Shown: positions 40,907 to 49,680, counted from the stretch's first letter. The stretch: DNA of 64,000 bases from an uncultured Draconibacterium sp. (GCF_963674925.1 NZ_OY771649.1:434001-498000), one strand, 5' to 3'. Numbers and translations: made by a program. Notes: generated by a model not told the origin, from the sequence alone.

Positions 40907-41698
40907 ATGAAAACTTCGATAATACTAATACTAACTGTACTCTTATTTAATCTGAATCTCAATGGACAAACCCGAACTATATTTGGACGAGTGATTTCTG
41001 AGGATCTAGAACCATTACCAATGTTAGGTATTCAAGGCTCTGATTCTTTAATTCTTGGACAAACAGATATGGATGGTCGTTTCAAAATCAGCATTCCACA
41101 AGAAACTGACAGTTTGTTGTTTCGCTACTTAGGTATGGAGTGGACTGATATTAGATTGAAGAAAGATTGTGATTCAATTGAAATTATTATGCTTTATAGT
41201 GGAACCTACGATTTTATGTCCTCAAAAAAGATAGATAGAATTCGTAAGGAAAGATTTGATGAACTACCTAAACTACATTCCGATGCTGTAAAAGAAGGAC
41301 TCTTTTCAACTAACACAATTTGTTATGAAAGAGAATTTAAACCAGATAAGCCAATTCTTGATAGTATTAGTAAAGTCTTAAAGGAAGAAAGAAAAGCTAA
41401 CAAAAATGATTTTAAAGATTTAAATATTGGAGATGTTGTAAAAATACCATTTGGATTAGATACATCGGAAAAAAGAATAAGTACTCATTATTCACTTTGC
41501 AGTAATTGTACAGATGAAGATTATGATTACGTAATTAAAGGAGAGATTATAAATAAACACAGAAGAAAGCTAATTCTCGAAATTAAGATTACAGAAATGC
41601 AGCCTTATAATTCTTTGGAATATGGAGGAAAGATTTTAAATGTCGGCAGTGATTTTAAATATGAGATGAAATACTTCGAAGTGATAATTGATAAATAA
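40907..41698 (+). CDS. Cassette 3: exported protein with carboxypeptidase-regulatory-like domain
   Basis: 263 residues from ATG 40907 (an upstream TTG at 40877 lies inside the attC boundary). Signal peptide MKTSIILILTVLLFNLNLNGQ; then a CarboxypepD_reg-like beta-sandwich (TIFGRVISEDLEPLPMLGIQ, LGQTDMDGRFKISIP, LLFRYLGMEW, ~22-95). The remainder is unrecognised and contains CSNCTDEDYDYV. Periplasmic or surface location expected; function unknown. AT-rich, single-gene cassette. Confidence 0.65.
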   Translation: MKTSIILILTVLLFNLNLNGQTRTIFGRVISEDLEPLPMLGIQGSDSLILGQTDMDGRFKISIPQETDSLLFRYLGMEWTDIRLKKDCDSIEIIMLYSGTYDFMSSKKIDRIRKERFDELPKLHSDAVKEGLFSTNTICYEREFKPDKPILDSISKVLKEERKANKNDFKDLNIGDVVKIPFGLDTSEKRISTHYSLCSNCTDEDYDYVIKGEIINKHRRKLILEIKITEMQPYNSLEYGGKILNVGSDFKYEMKYFEVIIDK

Positions 41699-41821
41699 AT
41701 ACGGTTGCCAACACATGGTATAGTGCATGCGGGTTTCAGAGGTTTTCGAGCGTTTGTGGCTCGTAAAAAAAGTCGGTGTAAACTGATAGGAAATCGCTTC
41801 GTAATCCCGCACGACACCATA

Positions 41822-43756
41822 GTGTGCCGAGAAGCAAAGAATCGGCAAATTTTAGTTCTTTGCATGCTGTAATTAAGATGGTGGAACCGACCAGTGACGA
41901 TAAATGTCATGGTCAGCTGACCCACCAAGACCGTTGTACAGGCAAGGGTTTTAAACCACCTAAAGGTGCTGTGTTTAAGAGGCATGGTATTGAGCGTTTA
42001 GGAAAAGGTAATCCACGAGGTTATCAGGTATGGATAAAGGAGATGAACTAACCGTAACCGCTGAAGAGGTGTCGAGAAGTGGCCATATCCAGTCAAAAGC
42101 TACGAAGTATGTGACGGAGTGAAAAGTAGTATTGGAAATAATACTAAGTTTGGAAGCAACCTGTTTACTTTCCATTCGGCTGGCGTCATTCAGGCGGCAT
42201 GACCTTTATTCGGGCTTAATTACGGAACTCGGGAACCTGTACTGCAATGTAAAGGGAAACGCACAACGGGAACAACCTGAAGGCAGAATACCAACGAGCA
42301 GGAACAGGGACGGACTAACCCGTAGTAGCGATGAAGTTTCTGTAATGGAAATGGAGCAAAGGGGTTAGGTTATACAGTATCATAACATTTAACAACTCGC
42401 AAGAGGATGAATTTATGGAATGAGACAAAATCAGTACCTATAAGCAAAACCATGGTATGGGAAGCTTATAAGAAGGTAAAAGCCAACAAAGGGAGTGCAG
42501 GTGTTGATCAAATCAGCATGGAAGAATTTGATGCTGACAGGTCGAAACATTTGTACAAACTTTGGAACCGCATGGCATCGGGCAGTTATTTCCCGCCACC
42601 TGTTAAAGAAGTTGAAATAGCCAAGAAAGACGGAAAGACCCGCTTACTTGGCATTCCAACAATCGCCGACAGGATAGGGCAAATGGTTATAAAAGATTAT
42701 TTGGAGCCAAGGTTTGAGAAAATATTCAGTAACAATTCTTATGGTTACCGACCAAAGCGAAGCGCCCATCAGGCACTTGCTGCGGTACGTGAAAACTGTA
42801 GGCTAACCAACTGGGTTCTCGACCTCGATATTAAAGGTTTCTTTGATAATATCGACCATGGGAAGTTATTGATTGCCTTGGAGAAACATGTAAGCGAAAA
42901 TTGGTGTTTATTTTACATTAAACGGTGGTTGAATGTGCCTGTGTTAAAGCAATCAGGAAAACTGGTTGAAAAGCAAGGTAAAGGAACCCCACAGGGAGGT
43001 GTGATAAGCCCTTTATTAGCCAACTTGTTTCTGCATTATGCCATAGATAAATGGCTTGAACTAAAGCTTAAAGCAGTGAGTTTTGTTCGTTATGCCGATG
43101 ACGCAATACTTCATTGTAAGAGCAAAGCCCATGCAGAATGGCTGCTGGAAAATTTACGCGAAAGACTAAAAGCTTGTGGGTTGGAACTACACCCTGAAAA
43201 GACAAAACTTGTATATTGCCGCGATTATCGCCGTCAAGGTGACCATCCAGTAGTAAAGTTTGACTTTCTTGGGTATTCGTTTCAGCCGCGCACAACCAAA
43301 TCGCCAAAGACAGGGAAACTGTTCTTGGGTTACGATTGTGCCATCAGTATTAGTTCGAAGAGACGTATTGCTGACAAGATGGAGGAATTGGACATTGTTG
43401 GACTGACTTACAAAAGTATTGTAGGCGTTGCCCAATTTTTAAACCCTTTTATACGAGGGTGGGTTAACTACTTCGGTAAGTTCAGGAGACACGAACTGAA
43501 TCCAATCTTTCAGTTACTGCGAAAGCGTATTGTGCGCTGGGCTAGAAAGAGGTACAAACGCTATAAAACCAGCGTAAACCGTGCCTACAAATGGTTCGAA
43601 ACGGTGAGGAAACAATTTCCATCGCTGTTTTACCATTGGCAAATAGGATTATGTGGATAAAGCGTATAGATTTGTATAACAAGAGCCGTATGACGGGAGA
43701 CTGTCACGTACGGTTCTGTGAGAGGCTTAGGGTGAAACTCCCTTTGCCTACTCGAC
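41822..43756 (+). mobile_element. Group II intron 2 (in attC of cassette 3)
   Basis: 5' end GTGTGCCGAGAAGC at 41822; 3' end CTACTCGAC at 43756 (AY). Domain V at 43683-43716 (GAGCCGTATGACGGG...CACGTACGGTTC), domain VI at ~43723-43750. It begins 2 bases after the attC stem-loop L' arm, on the top strand, so like intron 1 it lies just 3' of the stem-loop but on the other side and strand. The exon junction (CCATA|CCATC) is not TTGT|T, so its target choice differs. Ends are inferred from consensus, not proven. Confidence 0.65.
42407..43660 (+). CDS. ltrA: Group II intron reverse transcriptase/maturase 2
   Basis: 417 residues. RT blocks: NKGSAGVDQISMEEF, RLLGIPTIADRIGQMV, NSYGYRPKRSAHQAL, LDLDIKGFFDNIDH, GKGTPQGGVISPLLANL, catalytic FVRYADDAILHC, and ELHPEKTKLVYCRD. 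The maturase region (SIVGVAQFLNPFIRGWVNYFGKF) is followed by a basic thumb and no HNH domain. It differs from RT 1 throughout, so the two introns are separate acquisitions, not copies. Located in intron domain IV, ending shortly before domain V. Confidence 0.9.
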   Translation: MNLWNETKSVPISKTMVWEAYKKVKANKGSAGVDQISMEEFDADRSKHLYKLWNRMASGSYFPPPVKEVEIAKKDGKTRLLGIPTIADRIGQMVIKDYLEPRFEKIFSNNSYGYRPKRSAHQALAAVRENCRLTNWVLDLDIKGFFDNIDHGKLLIALEKHVSENWCLFYIKRWLNVPVLKQSGKLVEKQGKGTPQGGVISPLLANLFLHYAIDKWLELKLKAVSFVRYADDAILHCKSKAHAEWLLENLRERLKACGLELHPEKTKLVYCRDYRRQGDHPVVKFDFLGYSFQPRTTKSPKTGKLFLGYDCAISISSKRRIADKMEELDIVGLTYKSIVGVAQFLNPFIRGWVNYFGKFRRHELNPIFQLLRKRIVRWARKRYKRYKTSVNRAYKWFETVRKQFPSLFYHWQIGLCG

Positions 43757-43810
43757 CCATCAACCGTTGTATGGCATTTTGAAAATCCTGCAATAATGAA
43801 AAATTAATAC

Positions 43811-44395
43811 ATGACAAAAACGATATTTACAATCCTTGCTGTTTTGATTTTGCTTCCATTTCAACAAGTTCAAGCTCAATCTGACAGATTAGACAATAGT
43901 ATCATTGAGATAATTAAAGCATTTGATTCTAAAAACTCGGATAAGATAAACCAATATATTCACCCAGACTATGGATTAATTGTTCTGTTCCGCATGGGAG
44001 TATTTGATGAATATCAGAAAACGAGCAAGTTTGACTTCAAAAATCCCGTGCCTGATTATTTGCCATATTTCCCCTTTAAAATGAATTTAAATATAAAATA
44101 TCAAGAATTACCAGCATTTGACTGTGACTCTGAAAAATGGAGTAAGACCGGACTTTTTTGTGATACAACACTGATAGATAATTTATTATCAAAAACAGCG
44201 ATTAACCTAAACGAATACAGAGAAGATAATATTCCAAATGAGACAATTAAGGAATTTAAAAGGATGGAAAGCAAAAGTCACAGGATTGTGCTTGTTGACA
44301 ACGAAGAAGGAGAATTAATTTTTTACGTTACACTGATAAATAAAAAATGGTATTTGACAATCCTTGACCGTGTTTCAAGCGATTGCAGTGCTTAA
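43811..44395 (+). CDS. Cassette 4, gene 1: exported protein, 194 aa
   Basis: Signal peptide MTKTIFTILAVLILLPFQQVQAQ, then an unrecognised soluble domain. The start (IIEIIKAFDSKNSDKINQYIHPDYGLIVLFR) is reminiscent of NTF2/SnoaL-like pockets, but the match is weak. AT-rich. 45 bases after the cassette boundary. Confidence 0.55.
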   Translation: MTKTIFTILAVLILLPFQQVQAQSDRLDNSIIEIIKAFDSKNSDKINQYIHPDYGLIVLFRMGVFDEYQKTSKFDFKNPVPDYLPYFPFKMNLNIKYQELPAFDCDSEKWSKTGLFCDTTLIDNLLSKTAINLNEYREDNIPNETIKEFKRMESKSHRIVLVDNEEGELIFYVTLINKKWYLTILDRVSSDCSA

Positions 44396-44404
44396 TAGAA
44401 TTTT

Positions 44405-44653
44405 ATGCAAGAATATTATTGGGATACATTCGAAAAGTATTGTGATTTATTGACAATAAAACATCAATTTGAGATAGTTGAAAAACTTAGAAATGCTCAG
44501 AAATATGTAAATGGACTCACAGATGGCTGGCATGAATATTTAATGAGCATTAAGAAAGTAAAAAAGGACTTTAAAACTCAACTAGACAAAGACGACGAGA
44601 AACAACTTGATTACTTAATTGAAAGTATTGATAAAATGCTCAAAACCAGATAA
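44405..44653 (+). CDS. Cassette 4, gene 2: small protein, 82 aa
   Basis: Helical, charged, cytoplasmic-looking (YYWDTFEKYCDLLTIKHQFEIVEKLRNAQKY); no family recognised. Nine bases after the exported protein and 13 bases before the R'' box, so it belongs to the same cassette. Could be an immunity-like or regulatory partner; no evidence decides. Confidence 0.5.
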   Translation: MQEYYWDTFEKYCDLLTIKHQFEIVEKLRNAQKYVNGLTDGWHEYLMSIKKVKKDFKTQLDKDDEKQLDYLIESIDKMLKTR

Positions 44654-44666
44654 AAAAGAAAAAAAC

Positions 44667-44740
44667 GCCATACAACAAAGTACATATTGCAGGGCGGGGT
44701 TCGGTGGTACGCCAACTGCGCCGAAATGCAATCAGTATGT
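44667..44740 (+). repeat. attC site of cassette 4 (terminal, possibly truncated)
   Basis: R'' GCCATACAAC (44667-44676) is the exact complement of the cassette start GTTGTATGGC (43766). A weaker stem ACATATTGCA / TGCAATCAGTATGT follows (44682-44740). No GTTG R' box is seen after it, so the right end of the array seems degraded; a foreign gene fragment follows. Confidence 0.5.
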
Positions 44741-44835
44741 CTTCGGTAGAATTAAAATCAACAAACTTTCAGCCACTGGCTGAGGTACGGATTACATCCC
44801 GTCCGTTGGCTGACGGATCAGGACGCACCGGCGGT

Positions 44836-44922
44836 GGCTTTAATTCGAAAACCGTTTTTAATACCTATTTCAAAAAGACAAGGGCGATGACACCCAAAGA
44901 ATTTTTGAAGAAAAACGGGTAA
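44836..44922 (+). pseudogene. AraC-family C-terminal fragment
   Basis: GFNSKTVFNTYFKKTRAMTPKEFLKKNG then stop: the second helix-turn-helix end of an AraC regulator. Upstream in-frame codons do not continue the domain; they run through the REP-like palindrome at 44802-44817, suggesting the gene was broken at or by that element. The ~100 bases to the next gene hold nothing recognised. Confidence 0.55.
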
Positions 44923-45049
44923 AATAAAAGTAATCAGTTACCCCTCGGAAAATTGTCCATCTCTCAACGTAGTTTGTCCATTTTATCGCAGTTGGATTCG
45001 CACCAACTTTGTACTGTCAATAATGACACAGAACATTAGAACAGTAAAA

Positions 45050-45595
45050 ATGGAAAACGTAGTAAAAACAGAATTTAATGTCCCAACACGAGAAGAAGTA
45101 TCTGCAACCAACCAGGAGATTTTTGATGCCTTAACAAAAGCACTGGGTTTTGTCCCAAATCTTTATGCAACAATTGCTTATTCTGATAATGGTTTAAAGC
45201 GCTTTCTGGATTATCAGAATGCAAAAACATCGTTGTCGAACAAAGAAAAAGAAGCTGTAAATCTTATCGTTAGCCAGGTAAATGGCTGCGTTTATTGCCA
45301 GAGTGCACATCTTGTATTGGGTAAAATGAATGGTTTTACCGACGAGCAGTTATTGGATATTCGTCGTGCAAAAAGCGTTGATTCAAAACTAAATGCCCTG
45401 GTAAAATTGGCAGCTGATTTAACCGAAAACAGAGGGAATGCAAATACCGCTAATGTGGAAGACTTTTTCGAACACGGCTATACCAAAGAAAACCTGGTGG
45501 ATCTGATTCTTCAAATTAGCGATAAAACCGCCATGAATTACTTACATAATCTTACCAAAATACCGGTAGATTTTCCCGTTGCATCAGTTCTTTAA
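45050..45595 (+). CDS. Carboxymuconolactone decarboxylase/AhpD-like protein
   Basis: 181 residues from ATG 45050 (45023 is an alternative start). Active-site pattern NGCVYCQSAHLVLGK: the CxxC pair with downstream His typical of AhpD-like alkylhydroperoxidases; VPNLYATIAYSDNGLKRFLDY and LTENRGNANTANVEDFFEHGYTKENL fit the CMD fold. Probably a peroxidase or thiol-redox protein. First of a three-gene cluster with an NTF2-like protein and an AraC regulator. Confidence 0.85.
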   Translation: MENVVKTEFNVPTREEVSATNQEIFDALTKALGFVPNLYATIAYSDNGLKRFLDYQNAKTSLSNKEKEAVNLIVSQVNGCVYCQSAHLVLGKMNGFTDEQLLDIRRAKSVDSKLNALVKLAADLTENRGNANTANVEDFFEHGYTKENLVDLILQISDKTAMNYLHNLTKIPVDFPVASVL

Positions 45596-45610
45596 TTTAT
45601 GCCAACCCAG

Positions 45611-45645
45611 GAAAGGAGAGATAGTAATCTATTTTCTCCTTTCTA
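45611..45645 (+). terminator. Hairpin after the AhpD-like gene
   Basis: GAAAGGAGA / TCTCCTTTC (9/9 bp, 45611-45619 with 45635-45643) with a 15-base loop and no long T run; a weak terminator or mRNA-stabilising hairpin. Confidence 0.4.
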
Positions 45646-45659
45646 AAAACTAATACAAA

Positions 45660-46082
45660 ATGAATAACAACGAAAAAAGATACCCGCTTCCGCCATTTAC
45701 TATGGAAACTGCCCTCGAAAAGGTGCAAAAAGCGGAAGATGCGTGGAATAGTAAAGATCCGGTTAAAGTTGCACAAGCTTATACCATCGATTCGGAATGG
45801 AGAAACCGGACTCAGTTTATAAATGGCCGGGAAGAAATTATACAGTTTTTGACCGGGAAATGGGAAAAAGAAAAAAATTATAAACTAAAGAAAGAACTTT
45901 GGGGTTTTAGAGAGAACAGAATTGCAGTAAAATTTGAATATGAATTTCAGGATGCAAACGACCAGTGGTACCGTGCCTATGGAAATGAGCTCTGGGAATT
46001 CGACGAAAATGGATTGATGCAAAAACGTTTCGCAAGTATTAACGATTTAATGATTGAAGAAAAAGACAGAACGTTAACCTAA
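45660..46082 (+). CDS. DUF1348 NTF2-like (SnoaL-fold) protein
   Basis: 140 residues. PLPPFTMETALEKVQKAEDAWNSKDP followed by YTIDSEWRNRTQFINGREEIIQFLTGKWEKE and NELWEFDENGLMQKRFASINDL is the full DUF1348 pattern. Members have a small alpha/beta pocket; the reaction is not established. Between an AhpD-like gene and an AraC regulator, so possibly part of an oxidative or xenobiotic response. Confidence 0.85.
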   Translation: MNNNEKRYPLPPFTMETALEKVQKAEDAWNSKDPVKVAQAYTIDSEWRNRTQFINGREEIIQFLTGKWEKEKNYKLKKELWGFRENRIAVKFEYEFQDANDQWYRAYGNELWEFDENGLMQKRFASINDLMIEEKDRTLT

Positions 46083-46092
46083 CTTCAGGCTT

Positions 46093-46977
46093 ATGATACA
46101 GAACAATGATTTCACTCTTATTGATCCGCAAACCGGAAACCAGGCTTTTAAACTATTTCGTTTTGAAAAGAATAATCCTTTTGCAGATGTTCAGCGATTA
46201 AATTATTATTCGATGATTTGGTTAGAAAGTGGAGGTGGCAGTGTAACAGCTGATTTTTCGGAATATGATTTCGGGAACAACGTTTTGCTTTCGTTTTCTC
46301 CCTATCAACCATTTCTGCTTAATATTGATGGTGAAAGCAGGGGGTGGGTTATCAATTTTCATCCTGATTTTTTCTGTATTCATAAGCACCACAAAGAGGT
46401 CGCGTGCCACGGTGTTTTGTTTAATAATATTTACAATCCGCCGTTTGTGCACATCGATGAAAAAGCTGCTGCCAATTTCGAAATGGTAATTGAACAGTTT
46501 AAAACAGAAATGCAAAATCCTGCTCTGGCACAATATGAATTGTTGATTTCGTACCTGAAAATATTTTTGATAACTGCATCGCGACTTAAAACAGAACAGC
46601 AAACTGACGCGAAAAAAGTGGCGGATAAAGAAGAAGAGCCATTTATACTGCAAAATTTGAAAAACGCAATTGAGTTACACTATAAAACCAAACACAGTGC
46701 CAGCGATTATGCCGATTTGCTGGCTATTACACCCAAAGCTTTAACCCGGCTCACCAAAACGCATTTTAATAAAACACTAAGTAATTTAATTGCTGAGCGT
46801 ATTATAATTGAAGCCAAACGTGAATTGTACCTCACCAATAAAACGGTTAAGGAAATTGCCTACGACTTAGGTTATAACGATGAATATTATTTTAGCCGTT
46901 TCTTCAAAAAAAATGCAGATGTGTCTCCTCAGCTTTATCGCGAAACGGTTGGTTTTGATAAGGCTTCTGCCGTGTAA
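46093..46977 (+). CDS. AraC-family transcriptional regulator
   Basis: 294 residues: N-terminal cupin-like sensing half (~1-170) and a C-terminal AraC domain with two helix-turn-helices (HSASDYADLLAITPKALTRLTK; KEIAYDLGYNDEYYFSRFFKKNADVSPQLYRE). Eleven bases after the DUF1348 gene, so probably an autoregulated operon controlling that gene and the AhpD-like gene. Effector unknown. Confidence 0.88.
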   Translation: MIQNNDFTLIDPQTGNQAFKLFRFEKNNPFADVQRLNYYSMIWLESGGGSVTADFSEYDFGNNVLLSFSPYQPFLLNIDGESRGWVINFHPDFFCIHKHHKEVACHGVLFNNIYNPPFVHIDEKAAANFEMVIEQFKTEMQNPALAQYELLISYLKIFLITASRLKTEQQTDAKKVADKEEEPFILQNLKNAIELHYKTKHSASDYADLLAITPKALTRLTKTHFNKTLSNLIAERIIIEAKRELYLTNKTVKEIAYDLGYNDEYYFSRFFKKNADVSPQLYRETVGFDKASAV

Positions 46978-47006
46978 GGTCGACAAAATTTCTTTGATCA
47001 TACATT

Positions 47007-47037
47007 AAGTTCTGAATTATAATGCAGAACTTTTTTT
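47007..47037 (+). terminator. Terminator after the AraC gene
   Basis: AAGTTCTG / CAGAACTT (8/8 bp, 47007-47014 with 47025-47032) running into seven Ts. Confidence 0.8.
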
Positions 47038-47094
47038 AATTTAACTGTTTATATTTTGGGCCTAACATAATTTTGATCCTAAAATTGAACGGTT

Positions 47095-48648
47095 ATGAAA
47101 AAAATTTTAAAAATAATACTGCTTACTCCGCTTGTTATCATTCTGGCAGCATTGGTGATATTGTCGGTCAAATATTCTCCAACCTACGTTTATCGTTTAA
47201 TTACCCAGAATGTTGCTGATGTTTACGACTATCAGAAATATGAGAACCGCGTAATTAAAGGATCGGAAGACACTTTTCAATTTGCAAGGAAATTGGATGA
47301 AACGTATGTCGAATCCCTGTTTCAGGACCGGGTTGAAAGTTCGGGCTTTAAATCATTTGATGAGTGGGCCAGGAAATCGCAAACTACAGCATTAATTTTT
47401 ATCCGTAAAGACACGATTCTTTATGAAAAGTATTTTAATGGATTTTCGCGCGATTCCTATTTCCATTCGCAATCAATGGCAAAATCATTTATTTCATTTT
47501 TGATTGGTGCCGCTATCGACGACGGTTTCATTTCGGACGTGAACGACCCCATGACCTTATATATACCTGAGCTAAAAGAACGCAATCCTGATTTTGAAAA
47601 GATAAGCATTAAGAATTTGCTGGAAATGCGTTCGGGCTTAAAGTATTTTACCGGTTATTTTCCGGGCACATACATACATTTGCCATGGCATGACGAAGCA
47701 ATTGGCTACTATCATCCAAACGTGCGAAAACTACTGCTGAAAAAGGTTGATATTGCGCGGGAGCCCGGCAAAACTTTTGAGTATAACAATTACAATACCA
47801 GCTATTTGGGATTGATAGTTGAGCGGGCAACAAATAAAACCGTATCGGAATATCTGGAGGAGAAATTGTGGTCGCAAATTATGACACAGGATGCACTGTT
47901 TTCCATCGATAGTAAAAAGTCGGGATTTGAATACATGCCCAGCCGACTGATAGCACGAGCTGTTGATTATGCCCGGTTTGGTCGTCTTTTCTTAAACGAA
48001 GGAAACTGGAACGGCAAGCCAATCATTTCGAAAGAATGGGTAGTAAAATCTACCCGCGAGGACCAATCTATTCCGCGCGAAATTTACCCCGACTGGCTTG
48101 GTGGCGACAACTGCAATCACACCTACTATTCGTATCAGTGGTGGGGAAATGCGAACTGCGACTCAACATTTGAGTTTTTTGCCAACGGAAACCTGGGGCA
48201 GCAAATTTATGTGATCCCCGACAAAGAAATAATTATCGTTCATTGCGGCAACTCGCTTGAATATTACGGCGAAAGTGATTTAATGCGTGCTGCAGATTGT
48301 ATAAAGTATTACGATTTCCATAAATCTATCCTCGACAATGGTGTTGAAGAAGCCATCAGCCAGTATCGTGAAAAGAAAAAACAACACCCCGGTTATCAGC
48401 CTTTTGACGAGCACTTTATAATGCAAAAAGGCTATACTTTTCTTGATGCCGGAAGGGTAGAGGATGCCAAACTTCTATTCGCACTGAATATTGAAACTTA
48501 TCCCGATTCCTGGGCGGTATACAACAACATGGGCGAGGCTTATCAAAAAAGTGGCGAACCTGATTCTGCCCGGATTTACTATAACAAATCGCTTCAACTA
48601 AAACCTGAAAATAATTGGGCAACCGGGAAACTTGAGATGCTTGATTGA
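47095..48648 (+). CDS. Membrane-anchored serine hydrolase (beta-lactamase class C fold) with TPR end
   Basis: 517 residues. N-terminal membrane anchor (IILLTPLVIILAALVILS). Class C-like catalytic set: SQSMAKSF (SxxK), FEYNNYNTSYLG (YxN), and IIVHCGNS (in place of KTG). The C-terminal ~80 residues form tetratricopeptide-like helices (FDEHFIMQKGYTFLDAGRVEDAKLLF; WAVYNNMGEAYQKSGEPDSARIYYNK). Similar to EstB/NylB-type esterases and hydrolases of the envelope; true substrate unknown. A TAATTTTG word at 47068-47075 is a possible -7 element. Confidence 0.8.
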   Translation: MKKILKIILLTPLVIILAALVILSVKYSPTYVYRLITQNVADVYDYQKYENRVIKGSEDTFQFARKLDETYVESLFQDRVESSGFKSFDEWARKSQTTALIFIRKDTILYEKYFNGFSRDSYFHSQSMAKSFISFLIGAAIDDGFISDVNDPMTLYIPELKERNPDFEKISIKNLLEMRSGLKYFTGYFPGTYIHLPWHDEAIGYYHPNVRKLLLKKVDIAREPGKTFEYNNYNTSYLGLIVERATNKTVSEYLEEKLWSQIMTQDALFSIDSKKSGFEYMPSRLIARAVDYARFGRLFLNEGNWNGKPIISKEWVVKSTREDQSIPREIYPDWLGGDNCNHTYYSYQWWGNANCDSTFEFFANGNLGQQIYVIPDKEIIIVHCGNSLEYYGESDLMRAADCIKYYDFHKSILDNGVEEAISQYREKKKQHPGYQPFDEHFIMQKGYTFLDAGRVEDAKLLFALNIETYPDSWAVYNNMGEAYQKSGEPDSARIYYNKSLQLKPENNWATGKLEMLD

Positions 48649-48753
48649 TTTAGGTGGATGTTGTAAACTAATCGAAATCTGCATTTCAACGACTTTTTTT
48701 CACGATCTATCCAATGCAATTTATTATTGTCGGATAATTTCTAAAAAATAGTC

Positions 48754-49680
48754 ATGAAAAAATTAATCACACTTTTGGTAGTGTTAATTTCCGTACAAAT
48801 TACATTTGCACAGGATCACCTAAGTAAAGGAGACAGTTTGAAGAGTGAAGGGCTTTTAATGCCTGCTCTAACTGAATATGCCGCAGCAATGACACAAAAT
48901 CCAACAAGCGAAAATTCGTATCGCCTGGCTGCTACAACAGCCTTGTTATGGACTTCTCAAATGAGAGATACCTCTTTTTATTTCCTGAATTATGCGCTAC
49001 AAAACGATTCAACTCTCGATGTTTTATATGATCCTGATTTCTTAAGTCTTATTGAAGACCCACGATGGAAGCATATTGAAGATTTGCAGTTTGGAAAATA
49101 TGAAGCGAAAAACGGAGCCATTAAAAATAAACCTTTTGCACGAGCGCTTTTCAGGATGATAATAAAAGACCAGGGATTTATGTATGCAGGAAATATTGAG
49201 CGAAGAAAATACATGCAAAATGGGGGATATTTTAGTACACCGGCCATATTTCCTGTACTTGCAATGGAAGAAAAAAATCTAAAGGAAAATGAAAGCCGAT
49301 TGTTTGAACTTCTGGATGAATATGGCTGGCCAACCGCTTCCCTGGTAACCGAGTTTGCAGCAGCCGGAGCTGCTTTGATTGTCAACCATTCCTCTTACGA
49401 AGTCCGTAAAAAATATTTCCCAATGCTTGAAGAAGCCTTTAAAAATGGAGAGGCACAACCTTTGCGGTACGCTAAAATGCGCGACCGGTTACTGGTGGAA
49501 GAAGGGAAAGAGCAGTTGTACGGCACCCAATTAAAATTTGAGGAAAATACACGTGTGCCACAGCCTATTGAAGATCCTCAACATGTAGATAAGCGAAGAA
49601 CAGAAATTGGACTTAGACCTTTAAATGTATACCTTAAGGAACGATTTGATATCGACTGGCATTTGACTCAGGAAAACTAA
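48754..49680 (+). CDS. Exported DUF6624 family protein
   Basis: 308 residues with signal peptide (KKLITLLVVLISVQITFAQ), a helical repeat-like N-terminal half (SKGDSLKSEGLLMPALTEYAAAM) and the DUF6624 core: LLDEYGWPTASLVTEFAAAGAALIVNHSS, MRDRLLVEEGKEQLYGTQL, PIEDPQHVDKRRTEIGLRPLNVYLKE. Function of the family is unknown. Stands alone, 105 bases after the hydrolase. Confidence 0.75.
   Translation: MKKLITLLVVLISVQITFAQDHLSKGDSLKSEGLLMPALTEYAAAMTQNPTSENSYRLAATTALLWTSQMRDTSFYFLNYALQNDSTLDVLYDPDFLSLIEDPRWKHIEDLQFGKYEAKNGAIKNKPFARALFRMIIKDQGFMYAGNIERRKYMQNGGYFSTPAIFPVLAMEEKNLKENESRLFELLDEYGWPTASLVTEFAAAGAALIVNHSSYEVRKKYFPMLEEAFKNGEAQPLRYAKMRDRLLVEEGKEQLYGTQLKFEENTRVPQPIEDPQHVDKRRTEIGLRPLNVYLKERFDIDWHLTQEN

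Larger units (their letters stand above)
41703..43770 (+). repeat. attC site of cassette 3, interrupted by group II intron 2
   Basis: R'' GGTTGCCAAC (41703-41712); L'' ATGGTATAGTGCATGCGGG (41715-41733) pairs with L' CCCGCACGACACCAT (41806-41820); intron 2 follows directly; then CCATCAAC and R' CGTTGT (43765-43770). R'' is exactly complementary to the cassette 3 start at 40876-40885. Confidence 0.65.
36524..44740 (+). mobile_element. Chromosomal integron cassette array (four cassettes) carrying two group II introns
   Basis: Cassette starts and own ends: GTTGTGCTCA 36524 / TGAGCACAAC 37442; GTTGTGGGG 37636 / CCCCACA+AC (38811-38817 joined to 40757-40758); GTTGGCAACC 40876 / GGTTGCCAAC 41703; GTTGTATGGC 43766 / GCCATACAAC 44667. 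All pairs are perfectly complementary although the four sequences differ, the self-pairing expected of integron cassettes whose R' and R'' come from one circular molecule. All cassette genes read the same way. Each end is followed by an imperfect inverted stem, then the next GTTG. The recombinase remnant sits at the left end. Confidence 0.75.

Noticed and set aside
36524..44740. Transposon or genomic island with terminal repeats
   Set aside because: No common terminal inverted repeats or transposase; each gene block has its own private complementary ends, which fits cassettes instead.
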